Below are positions 19,301 through 25,377 of a stretch of DNA of 52,138 nt, one piece after another. A program made the translations under genes and the position numbers. How positions within the stretch are numbered: the first letter of the stretch is position 1; the number at the start of each line of letters is the position of its first letter. The notes beneath the pieces are model-generated. The model saw nothing but the letters and a program-made list of their open reading frames with translations, searched no databases and was not told where the DNA came from. Source of the DNA: Gammaproteobacteria bacterium (GTDB lineage Bacteria; Pseudomonadota; Gammaproteobacteria; JAJPIJ01); the NCBI GenBank assembly GCA_022071965.1, contig JAJVIQ010000024.1, positions 1 to 52,138 on the forward strand. Reading direction: 5' to 3'.

Positions 19301-21492
19301 GGTATCCCGTCGCCGAAAAGCCCGGGCGACAGGAGAGTCGCGACCGGAAGCGTCTCGCCGTCCCAGGAGATGGACCCGACTCCGTCGAGGTCTGTTATGG
19401 TGACATTCGCGTCGCCGGCGACGTGGTAGACATCGTCTCCCCCGGCGTCGAAGGCTTCGTCGCGCTCGCCCAGTTCCTCGTAGACATCGTCATTCAGCCC
19501 GCCTTCGAGATGGTCGCTCCCGTCGCCGCCGGCGAGCGTGTCGTTGCCGCCACCGCCGTAGAGGTGATCGTCCAGCTCCGCGCCGCGCAGCGCGCCATCA
19601 GCGGCGTCGTCGCCTTCCGTGCCAAACACGTATTGCCGCCGCACCGTGGCCGGATCGCCGAAGGTGGTGGCCTCGAAGCCGGCCTTCCGATCGATGTAGT
19701 GCGTGACCGGCATCGGGGTGGCGGTCAGGTAGTAGTTGCCAGCCGGATCGACATCACGAAAGTTGAACCAGAGTTTCGCCTCCAGCATCTGTGCACGATC
19801 AGTCAGGTACTGATCGGTGACGATCCCGGTCCCGTCCTCGGAGTTGAACAACGCCAGTTCTTCGGAGTGGGGCTCATACAGCGACGCGTTTCCGGTAATG
19901 ACGAACGGATTGAGATGCACGAGGGCGTAACGATAGGCGGGATCCGATTTCGCGCGGCTCAGCATCTCGGAGGCGTCCATGCCAATCAGGCTCTGTACCG
20001 TGCCCGCCCGCCCGGCAAATCCGTCTCTGACACGCTTGACGTTCTCGTAGAACTCGTTCCTTAGGGCGAGATCGCCGAAGGCTCCCAGGGCCCTCGAGTA
20101 GGGTGTCGGTGTCCATCCGTCGCCGTAGAGGAGTTCTCCCAGCGCATCGAGCACGCGCTCCAGGCTGTCGCCCTCCGCGACGCTGTCCACCGGCAGTGGC
20201 TCGACGCCGTGCCACTGCGCCCGGTTCGCGGACATGGCGGTGAAGATTCCGTTCAGGAGGCGCTGATCGACGCCGGCGTCGAGCAGTTCGAACAACGCCA
20301 TCACCGCCAGCGTATCGGCGATGAGCGTAATGCTGTGTGTGTCGCCGAACACGTCGAACAGCGTCTTCGGATTGGTGACGGTCAGCATGGGCTGGTTTTC
20401 AATGAAGATGCCGTCGAAGCCGCCGACGATCTGGCCCGCGCCGGCCACGAGCTCCGGATCGAACTGGGTCGACAGACCGAACAGATTCGTGACCTTGGGG
20501 TCCGGCGTGCGGTCCTCGCCGTGGCCGAAGATGGAAAGAAACGGCAGGATCTCGTTCGGCTCGACGAGGCTGGACCACAGCGCCCCGCCGGTGCTTCGGT
20601 TCAGGACGAGCTGAGCGTACTGATAAAGCGGATCGTCATAGATGCTTTGGTAGGTATTGTTGTTGTGTTGGTCGAGCACGAACGCGAGCATCTCCTCCTT
20701 CGTACTCGGCACCACGTTTTTGAAGTGCGTCTGCAGATCGCTCAATGTGAACCCGTCGAGGAACGAGGCTGGATCGGCCATGATCCGGTCGTACAGGTCC
20801 AGCTGGTTCAAGACCTCCTGTCCGTACGGCAGGCCCGTCCCGACGCCGTCGAACCAGCCGAAGCCGGCGCCGTTGAAGGTATACGCGTGCTCGACCTGTT
20901 CGTAGTGCATCAGGGTGAAAAGCTGCGCCAGGTGCGAGCCGAGCGAGTAGCCGGTCACCGTAATCTGGTCCGACTGGAGGGCCCCGCGCACCAGATCGCC
21001 CGCGGAGGACGAGGCGTAACCGACGGTGTACAGCTCGCCGCGCAGGAGATGCTGAAAATACTGCTCCATGCTGTGCAGTTGCGCCCAGGCGAATCCATTG
21101 AACGAGATCTCGCCGTCAGCGCCGTCGCCGCCGTCGCGCTCCTTGTCTCCGCCATCGTCCCATGGTTTCGACTCGGTGCTGCGGAAGGACAGCGTGTACG
21201 TGCCGGTCTGACGGTTCCTCAGGAGAGTCGCGGAGAACCCGCTGGTGTCGTTGGGGATGTGATCGATGACCTCCCAGGCGGCCAGGAAGTCGTCGATCAT
21301 GACCTCCGTCATTCGCGTGGCGCCGAGGCGGCCTTCGCGCTGGAGGCGATCCATATGGTCATAATGGTTCGCTCCGTTTCGAAGTCGATCTCGTAATATC
21401 ACCTCGTCCTGTAAATCAATCGAGTCCAAATAACTGTCGGCAGCGTACTGCGCAAGTATCCACTGGTACCAGGTACTGATGTTGCCTTCCAT
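13321..21492 (-). CDS. Giant RTX protein with N-terminal lipase-like domain
   Basis: A 2723-aa secreted calcium-binding protein. Residues 1 to about 620 look like an alpha/beta-hydrolase lipase, with nucleophile elbow GYSLG at 181-185 (Ser183). RTX nonapeptide blocks (GGxGxDxLx) begin near residue 635 and recur to about 2490, with HCBP-related spacers such as SVSIRNWFAG. A non-repeat domain sits at about 1440-1690, and two tandem cadherin/putative-Ig domains (each with LPxWLxFDxxxRxFRG) at about 2040-2245. The non-repeat C terminus should carry the uncleaved type I signal. AAAGGAA precedes the ATG by 8 nt. The upstream membrane-protein gene ends 18 nt before it, and HlyB/HlyD genes lie on the same strand. 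Likely exported by that system; the lipase activity is inferred from the motif only. Confidence 0.9.
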   Translation of the reverse strand: MEGNISTWYQWILAQYAADSYLDSIDLQDEVILRDRLRNGANHYDHMDRLQREGRLGATRMTEVMIDDFLAAWEVIDHIPNDTSGFSATLLRNRQTGTYTLSFRSTESKPWDDGGDKERDGGDGADGEISFNGFAWAQLHSMEQYFQHLLRGELYTVGYASSSAGDLVRGALQSDQITVTGYSLGSHLAQLFTLMHYEQVEHAYTFNGAGFGWFDGVGTGLPYGQEVLNQLDLYDRIMADPASFLDGFTLSDLQTHFKNVVPSTKEEMLAFVLDQHNNNTYQSIYDDPLYQYAQLVLNRSTGGALWSSLVEPNEILPFLSIFGHGEDRTPDPKVTNLFGLSTQFDPELVAGAGQIVGGFDGIFIENQPMLTVTNPKTLFDVFGDTHSITLIADTLAVMALFELLDAGVDQRLLNGIFTAMSANRAQWHGVEPLPVDSVAEGDSLERVLDALGELLYGDGWTPTPYSRALGAFGDLALRNEFYENVKRVRDGFAGRAGTVQSLIGMDASEMLSRAKSDPAYRYALVHLNPFVITGNASLYEPHSEELALFNSEDGTGIVTDQYLTDRAQMLEAKLWFNFRDVDPAGNYYLTATPMPVTHYIDRKAGFEATTFGDPATVRRQYVFGTEGDDAADGALRGAELDDHLYGGGGNDTLAGGDGSDHLEGGLNDDVYEELGERDEAFDAGGDDVYHVAGDANVTITDLDGVGSISWDGETLPVATLLSPGLFGDGIPPDAAVFTGGDHVFAFTVVGEDLLITNTRHPGSTVTIGNFAALAAGSRLGIDLRDTADNTGPAFIGTGGDDAVGLSADAPDLWTMADAGAGRDTFTFGERVKIGPVDHYDLSGLTLHGGDGDDYVLTYYFDRYTSGSYDDISDTSGHGPRAFGDAGNDYMEGTSLAEYFDGGTGHDVVKGYAGGDVVNGGMDNDWIDGGGGSDVLVGGEGGDRLLAGHGADIVLGGKGADWLYGDSVTGVPTLINGTVAWDGTNMGVFDMGPGVWLRDHYYVEDVAAEKGGRDEMRGGDGSDLLFGGFDSDGLYGEAGEDSLAGEAGDDLLDGGDGDDVLYGDADPARFELDGGILATMPSSPPYVLRNRRYGDGQLASGHDTLRGGAGRDRLFGGGGNDVLEGGADGDLLKGEEGDDMLDGGSGDDILHGMDGDDVLRGGEGKDTLQGGDGNDAYDDGAGEDILIDTGGNDVYRASGQWGAVLIDDAQGDDRLVLDAMSRGVSVARVGSDLKITSGANSVSIRNWFAGNRIETVEFADGVVRTASELVAPLLTQNGTPGDDTLIGLDGADDQILAALGNDELAGGSGNDTLDGGPGEDHIDGGDGNDILIGGGGDDTLSGGRGADTYVLSAGNTSITDDSSDAQVNVLRLAAGVVANGIEIQRFRNDLLLTYGADSSVVAGYFQAPHLWDVRTSDGAPVDLASVASPALPDHTWVQMAWNTLYSSERAQLAADIQRYNQESGWQQSAFGRVRQSQPIGMSVSGGDAPGAYLWTYLATDENGVPLVDEEGHMYILQFYSPGAPENDEPRISYPPLRITNYSLVSNVQSGTAGADTVLRETPIPEYLGGGTETMWATLGGAYGRGQSGGREYFYRDVIRLSPEMPGYATAAPLGSIGGRTGNGDGYLAEVEVTELGLGVKVVAAGGGDDVIGEQGAWSEGLPHWEWDPVRRSYQAAWEIGFHPSESDWYREFYGTPAPSLIDAGDGGDRVYGAPREDFLVGGQGADVAVGFAGADILAGGAGADRLEGGYGADTYMIGQHDGGVDVVLDDGYIDPSGSDEGGPPPDELDDVVQINAAFSAVSVHRIAYGADREALVLTWGPVEAHGGVVSILAGSNDPDGFGVERYEFLDGAYSREQLISLAITGAEPDVLIPLSVRDMNETGVVVGTSAADEFVIDRWPAPYDPRAGEDLRIEAGEGDDRILTGAADDTLDGGRGADVLSGGRGGDTYVVGRGEGQDIVQEDDVPGDASDRLLFRAGIAATDVLPIRTGNDLLLRMIGTEDAVAVPGYFDAPVSGARLERIVFSDGTEWDYATLLSLTGNHAPVVGQRIAPVVVDEDAQLDLVLPADAFIDTDVGDVLAYSAALAGGNALPGWLSFDAAQRTFRGVPANGEVGELELVVTATDPHGEQASQSFVLTVRNVNDAPLLAIPLADQAVREDTEIAFDLPADVFSDVDAGDSLTYTAKLQDGTALPSWLQFDPAARKFRGMAPSGAAGDYAVRLEATDSGGLTAADEFVLSVEAAGERLTGADGADRLVGGSGNDTMQGLAGSDLLSGLGGDDRLEGGGGSDVLDGGSGADTMVGGSGNDTYFVESDGDVVVEDPDQGFDTVLSGIDWLLGDDTEVLILTGSDAIGGTGNAHSNLVTGNTNANLLDGGAGIDILLGGAGDDTYIVDTVGDLTIERAGEGEDIVISSVTRTLGANLEHLHLSGQGAIDATGNWLDNWLRGNDASNTLAGGRGNDSIWGSEGGDLLLGGNGIDILQGGEGDDALMDPRGAGLLDGGGGADRLQGGGGQQLLIGGKGDDEINTGGGSDVIAYNRGDGADVVLASVDADHALSLGGGIGYADMTLVRDGFDLILGLGGEDSLIFRDWYRDTVIANHESVSGLQVITEAMAQFDPSSTDPMLNRRIAQFDFGAIVQRFDEMLSADSGVGAWSLVDALAEFQIDGSDVAALGGDPAYQYGRTGTLAGLGSIPLQASLASGEFGLAPQTLRPLASLQSGMVRLA
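13960..19600 (-). repeat. RTX nonapeptide-repeat coding region
   Basis: Dense repeats of the GGxGxDxLx type within the giant RTX gene, in several blocks separated by HCBP-like spacers, the non-repeat domain and the two cadherin-like domains. Known RTX repeats fold as calcium-loaded parallel beta-rolls outside the cell. At DNA level this gives strings of near-identical GGC-GAC motifs, a likely site of length change by recombination. Confidence 0.85.
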
Positions 21493-21510
21493 GGCCTGTT
21501 CCTTTCTGAG

Positions 21511-22185
21511 TTATCGTTTCATTGGTCGAAGTGCACGGACAACTAGCCTATAAGCAAAATCCCCATCCTTCCCCTTTGGACATGTATTCATCTCTTGCTT
21601 GAAAGGACCAACGATGAAGAATCCAACCCGTCGAGCGAGAATCTGATCGTTGCTTAGCTCTACGATTTCCATTACTCCCTTTCTAACGCCAAGCGCCCTA
21701 TCAAGGGCAGATCGCTCCTCCCTCCATGTGAACCCAAACTTACTCTTCAGATCGGTGACATGTTCTTCTACCATCGGTTTGACTGGCTTGTAATCGCCGC
21801 GGCGATATGTCAATCCCGAATATCGCCGATATTGTGCGCCAGGCACCATTGGCTTCACATCGGCAGGGAGCGGATTCTCGAAGAACTCATAGTTTCGGAA
21901 CGGATGGTCCACGAACATGGTCTGTGGTTCCTGCGCCTCCCAGTTCGTGTGACCGTAGGGATCTTCGGGGATGTCGCCCTTGCGCAGGCGGTCGAAGTAA
22001 TCGCGTGGGTCGCGAAGGCGCATCTGGAACACGCCCTCGACGTTGTCGACGGTGCGGTAGATGAACTCCCCGCCATGCACCTTGCACTGATGGCGGAAGT
22101 ATCTGAAGGCGATCGCGTCCCAGGTTCGGCCCGCGACCTGGTAGACGATGAACAATCCCAGCAGCGCCAGAAGGATCCGCTTCAT
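21511..22185 (-). CDS. Unrecognised membrane-anchored protein upstream of the RTX gene
   Basis: A 224-aa protein that I do not recognise. It has one N-terminal hydrophobic helix (ILLALLGLFIVYQVAG) after a short basic start, then a soluble domain with CKVHGGEFIYRTVDNVEG and many aromatic and charged residues; a late Cys is in MNTCPKG. The start at 22185 (MKRILLALL) is chosen because it begins the signal-anchor; the frame is open 31 codons further upstream. Its stop is 18 nt from the RTX start, so the two are probably co-transcribed. Possible roles are an immunity or chaperone-like partner of the RTX lipase or a periplasmic accessory protein. These are guesses from position. Confidence 0.78.
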   Translation of the reverse strand: MKRILLALLGLFIVYQVAGRTWDAIAFRYFRHQCKVHGGEFIYRTVDNVEGVFQMRLRDPRDYFDRLRKGDIPEDPYGHTNWEAQEPQTMFVDHPFRNYEFFENPLPADVKPMVPGAQYRRYSGLTYRRGDYKPVKPMVEEHVTDLKSKFGFTWREERSALDRALGVRKGVMEIVELSNDQILARRVGFFIVGPFKQEMNTCPKGKDGDFAYRLVVRALRPMKR

Positions 22186-22550
22186 CGCCTTACACCGTGC
22201 GACAATCTCGCCCCAGCCACCGGCCCAAATCCAGATCACGGAGAGAGGTACTGTACGGAGCGCACGGCCCGCAAGCATGGGCGGGCCCCTGCGCCGGCGG
22301 CGCCTTCACGCGCGTGGAAACTCCAGATTGGTCGATGCGGACCGCGGACCGGCCGTCGCGCCAGCAGTGTGACACCGGGCCGGGGTCGATGTGAGATACG
22401 AATCCGTGTTCAGACATCCGTGTCGGTCCTTCTCTGCCAGGCGCCTGATGGCGCTCGAGGTGTTTTTTCAATGCTGCTCGTGCATGCCTATACCGTATCG
22501 TATCCCTCGCACGCCGGCAAGCCGTCGTTCGCGCGCAATGCCGATCCGGA
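22186..22550. other. Gap upstream of the membrane-anchored protein gene
   Basis: About 365 nt. One minus-strand frame of 75-93 codons (22190-22471, possible ATG after AAGGA) fills most of it, but its translation is Pro/Ala/Gly/Cys-rich and not protein-like, so I do not call it. The region most likely holds the promoter for the 22185-13321 transcript. Confidence 0.4.
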
Positions 22551-22709
22551 TCAGTGAAGCAACTGCATGCATAACCGGAGCAGGGCCCTGAGCCCCATGT
22601 AGGTAATAGCGCACGAAGCGGTCATGAACAACAGCAGCCATCCGATACCCTCGAACGCGTGCCGAGCCTGCCGTTGATAAGGAAACAGCTCCACGACCTT
22701 GGCATCCAT
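22551..22709 (-). CDS. Small membrane protein, 52 aa
   Basis: A 52-codon frame, ATG at 22709 to TGA at 22551, with a very strong Shine-Dalgarno stretch (AGGGAGGGGGAGGG) upstream. The protein begins MDAKVVELFPYQRQ and has one clear hydrophobic segment (GWLLLFMTASCAITYMGL, about residues 23-40), giving a single-pass topology with a basic C-terminal helix. It lies between the RAYT gene and the RTX operon on the same strand. I do not recognise it. The SD and the hydrophobic pattern argue that it is translated; chance cannot be excluded at this length. Confidence 0.55.
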   Translation of the reverse strand: MDAKVVELFPYQRQARHAFEGIGWLLLFMTASCAITYMGLRALLRLCMQLLH

Positions 22710-22759
22710 GCCCTCCCCCTCCCTTTTTCAGATACGGACGCTTCACGATTCTGTCGTGA

Positions 22760-23467
22760 CTACATATCCGTGGGCGGCGTCGCATCCGATCGCCTGCGCC
22801 TGGGCCATTCCTCCATCGCGCGGTGGGCGCGTCCTTGCGCCATCCCCTCCCGAAGCCGGTCACTGTCGAGGGCACGCCCGCGATACACGCACCTGCTGAT
22901 CATCGCCACCTCCGCCGGATGGGGCGTCGCGCGGCAAAGCGCTTTATAGGCCTCCCGCCTTTCTCCATCCGTCCCGCCCAGCGCCAGATACTCCACGTGC
23001 GGCCGTACCAAGACCGACGGCGCACCCTCCGCATTGTGCCGGTAGCTCGACCACTCGTAGTCGCCGGGATGTCTTGCGATGCCGGCCCTCACCGGATTCA
23101 GCTCGATGTAGCGACAGCATCGCAGCAGAAGGTCATGCGCCTGCACGAGCCCGGATCGGAAGCGCCCGTCCCAGAGAGTGCCCCGGCGGCCGTACGCGCG
23201 ATTGAAGTACTGCACGTAGCGCTGACTCAGCTGCTTCATCAGCCTGGAGACTCCGTCGGCGCACTCCGGCGTCATCAGCAGGTGCACGTGGTCCGTCATC
23301 AGCACGTATGCATGCACGGCGCACCGATGCCTGTCGGCCAGATCAGTCAGATGGTACAGATAGAAGCGGGAATCGTCCTCGGTCACGAAACAGACCGACT
23401 GATTATTCCCGCGTTGAACAATATGCTGCGGAATACCTGCCGCTTTCACCCTCGCCTGCCTTGGCAC
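22760..23467 (-). CDS. REP-associated tyrosine transposase (RAYT, IS200/IS605-like Y1)
   Basis: About 235 aa of the Y1 HUH transposase family. It has the HUH motif in TDHVHLLMTP, the segment YFNRAYGRRGTLWDGRFRSG typical of RAYTs, and RYIELNPVRAG. RAYTs are domesticated single-copy transposases that act on REP palindromes. The best start is a GTG at 23467: GAGGGAGGA lies just upstream of it, while the ATG at 23485 lies upstream of that Shine-Dalgarno sequence. The resulting start PRQARVKAAGIPQHIVQRG matches the usual family N terminus. It interrupts the run from hlyD to the RTX gene. A short palindrome lies 76 nt upstream of the start. Confidence 0.93.
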   Translation of the reverse strand: MPRQARVKAAGIPQHIVQRGNNQSVCFVTEDDSRFYLYHLTDLADRHRCAVHAYVLMTDHVHLLMTPECADGVSRLMKQLSQRYVQYFNRAYGRRGTLWDGRFRSGLVQAHDLLLRCCRYIELNPVRAGIARHPGDYEWSSYRHNAEGAPSVLVRPHVEYLALGGTDGERREAYKALCRATPHPAEVAMISRCVYRGRALDSDRLREGMAQGRAHRAMEEWPRRRRSDATPPTDM

Positions 23468-23542
23468 ATCTTCCTCCCTCACCATCCATGATCATTGCCA
23501 AACAATGCCATTTCCGTCACTGAGGCCGGTCTGATTTCACTT

Positions 23543-23554
23543 GGTGCCTGCACC
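23543..23554. repeat. Short palindrome upstream of the RAYT gene
   Basis: GGTGC-CT-GCACC, a 5-bp stem in the segment TTGGTGCCTGCACCGTG. Similar GGTGCC/GGCACC palindromes often flank RAYT genes of this kind; that is recollection, not a search. No second copy was found on the other side of the gene. Confidence 0.4.
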
Positions 23555-23606
23555 GTGTTCTTTACTCCGCCCCTGTGGTTCGATCAAGGGTCCCTACCGT
23601 TGCTCG

Positions 23607-23807
23607 TCATTGCCGCCATGTTTGAGCAATGCGGCGCCCACAATCAGCGATGAAAAGAAATACAGGACCGCTTATCGGCAGAATCCAATTGCCGCCTCCG
23701 GAGGCGCCACATTTCACCGCGATCAGACTGCACAAGCCGCCTGTCATGACCCCGAGCATGCAGATGAAGAGCAGACATCCCTTCAGCAAAGACAGAATCG
23801 TGCGCAT
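23607..23807 (-). CDS. Small membrane protein downstream of hlyD, 66 aa
   Basis: A 66-aa hydrophobic protein with two predicted membrane segments, about residues 5-30 (LSLLKGCLLFICMLGVMTGG) and 40-55 (NWILPISGPVFLFIADC). The ATG at 23807 has GGGAG upstream and lies 19 nt after the hlyD stop, so it is probably the last gene of the hlyB-hlyD transcript. I do not recognise a family. It could be an accessory or unrelated membrane peptide. Confidence 0.65.
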   Translation of the reverse strand: MRTILSLLKGCLLFICMLGVMTGGLCSLIAVKCGASGGGNWILPISGPVFLFIADCGRRIAQTWRQ

Positions 23808-23826
23808 GGCTCGAACTCCCTACGCA

Positions 23827-25272
23827 TCATCGCTCTCGCGCGGCTTCCAGAAGTGTTTTCCGAATGGGCGAAAGCAGATACTCCATCGGGGTGCGCCGCC
23901 CCTGATCGATCTCCGCCACCACCTGCATGCCCGGCGCGAGGTAGAAGCGCCTGCCGTCCTTTTCCAGAGCCTGACCATCGAGCCGTACGATTGCCTTGTA
24001 GCGAAGCGGTGGCATCTCCGGCGTGCCGGCTGGCATCTCCGCGTGGTTCGGGGCGGCGTCGCTCGCCTCCTCGGCGTCGGCGCTGACATGGGAAACCGTG
24101 CCCTGCACCAGCCCGTACCTCTGGAACGGATATGCCGCCAGCTTCACCTTGGCGGGCTGTCCTACGCGGACGAATCCGATGTCCTCGTTGCGGACCATGA
24201 CCTCCGCCTGCAGCGGCTCGTTCCGCGGCACCAGCGTCAGCAGGATGGTGCCGGGATCCACCACCGCCCCCAGCGTGTGCGTGGCCACGTCCTTGACGAC
24301 ACCGTCCTGCGGCGCCTTCAGTTCCAGCAGCGCGTTGCGGTGCCGCTGCTTGGCGCGCTCCTGGGTGAGCCGGTCGAACTCCGCCTGCGCCTCGACGCGC
24401 TCATTCTGAAGCTGCTCCTCGTAGCGGGAGGTGATCTGGCTCAGCCGCTGCTCGGACTGGGCGATGGCGGCCCTCAGACTGGCGAGCGTGCGCTCCTGGG
24501 TCTTTAGATCCTGCTCGGCCCCGATGCGCCGACGCTTGCGCTCCAGCACGTCGAGCGCGGCGGCGAGGTGACGCTCGCCGAGCCTGGCCAGCGCCGCCTC
24601 CTCCTGCCTGTAGGTGGGGAGCAGGGTGGCGAGCTTCTCGCGAACCTGCCCGGCCGCGGCGAGGTCTTCCCTCGCCTTGCGCAGCGCTGCCCGCTCCTCG
24701 GCCAGCGCATCCTCGTGGGCACGGCGGCGGGCGTGGTATTGGGCCTGGACCTGCGCAATGAGCTTGCCGTCCAAGGAACGGAATGAAACTCTCTCCCGAA
24801 TTTGACTCGCCCCCTCACCCTGACCCTCTCCCGCAAGGGGAGAGGGAATGGACTGCGTGAGCGCGAGCCGCCGACCGGTGAGCTCGGCGTCGATGCGGGC
24901 GAGCTGGAGGGTGCGCTGCGCGATCGCATTTTCCAGGATGCGGGTGTCGGCCTCGGCAAGCTGACGGTCCATGCGCATCAGCACCTGGCCGGCTTTGACC
25001 TGATCACCCTCGGTGACGAGGATGTCCTTCAGGATCCCGCCCTCGGCCGGCTGCACGATCTTCACGTAGGTCTTCGGCACCAGTTTCCCTTCCGCCACCG
25101 CGATGATTTCGAGTTGTCCCCATGCGCTCCACGCGATCAGGGTGACGATCAACACCAATATCAGGGTCCCCATCGCGCGTGGCAGCGGCGAAGGCGGGCG
25201 GGCCTGCAGGGCGAGGACGCCGGGCGCGAAGTCGAGCGCCGCGGGATCGAGTCTTTCGCTCAGTGCGCTCAT
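23827..25272 (-). CDS. hlyD: HlyD-family type I secretion periplasmic adaptor
   Basis: A 481-aa membrane-fusion protein linking the inner-membrane ABC transporter to an outer-membrane channel of TolC type. One transmembrane helix (residues about 35-52), a lipoyl half (KIVQPAEGGILKDILVTEGD), a long coiled coil (about 100-310), then the second lipoyl half and beta-barrel (LKAPQDGVVKDVATHTLGAV). In the first coiled-coil arm, residues about 140-165 (IPSPLAGEGQGEGASQIRE) are not helix-like and are encoded by an in-frame palindromic repeat. The gene lies 105 nt after hlyB and on the strand of the RTX gene, its probable cargo. No tolC homologue is in the window. Confidence 0.93.
   Translation of the reverse strand: MSALSERLDPAALDFAPGVLALQARPPSPLPRAMGTLILVLIVTLIAWSAWGQLEIIAVAEGKLVPKTYVKIVQPAEGGILKDILVTEGDQVKAGQVLMRMDRQLAEADTRILENAIAQRTLQLARIDAELTGRRLALTQSIPSPLAGEGQGEGASQIRERVSFRSLDGKLIAQVQAQYHARRRAHEDALAEERAALRKAREDLAAAGQVREKLATLLPTYRQEEAALARLGERHLAAALDVLERKRRRIGAEQDLKTQERTLASLRAAIAQSEQRLSQITSRYEEQLQNERVEAQAEFDRLTQERAKQRHRNALLELKAPQDGVVKDVATHTLGAVVDPGTILLTLVPRNEPLQAEVMVRNEDIGFVRVGQPAKVKLAAYPFQRYGLVQGTVSHVSADAEEASDAAPNHAEMPAGTPEMPPLRYKAIVRLDGQALEKDGRRFYLAPGMQVVAEIDQGRRTPMEYLLSPIRKTLLEAARER
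24810..24852. repeat. Palindromic repeat inserted in frame within hlyD
   Basis: CCCTCTCCC (24824-24832) pairs with GGGAGAGGG (24838-24846) around GCAAG, preceded by CCCCCTCACCCTGA. A sister copy with the same leader (CCCCCTCACCC.GACCCTCTCC) lies at 25301-25340 between hlyB and hlyD. This type of element is usually intergenic; here it is translated as PSPLAGEGQGEGA. Confidence 0.8.
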
Positions 25273-25300
25273 GTCAGACCAGCTGCCCCATGGATCCAGT

Positions 25301-25342
25301 CCCCCTCACCCCGACCCTCTCCACGAATCGGGGGAGAGGGAG
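25301..25342. repeat. Palindromic repeat in the hlyB-hlyD gap
   Basis: CCCTCTCC (25315-25322) and GGAGAGGG (25333-25340) form an 8-bp stem with a 10-nt loop. The leader matches that of the copy inside hlyD. In the transcript it could act as an mRNA hairpin between the two genes, lowering or stabilising one message relative to the other. Confidence 0.75.
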
Positions 25343-25377
25343 ATATGCAGGGGAACTGCGAGTTGAAGTTACGGCGG

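Noticed and set aside
15118-20064. 1648-codon open frame on the plus strand
   Set aside because: It is the exact antisense of the RTX repeats; biased GGC/GAC/CTG codons keep the opposite frame free of stops. No Shine-Dalgarno sequence, domains or protein-like composition.
13321-21492. CRISPR-like or satellite repeats in the RTX region
   Set aside because: The periodicity is that of RTX codons in one long frame, not of identical repeats with unique spacers; no cas genes are present.
22190-22471. Minus-strand frame of up to 93 codons upstream of the membrane-anchored protein gene
   Set aside because: It has an acceptable AAGGA before an internal ATG, but the product is Pro/Cys/Gly-rich with no secondary-structure pattern; more likely leader or promoter DNA.
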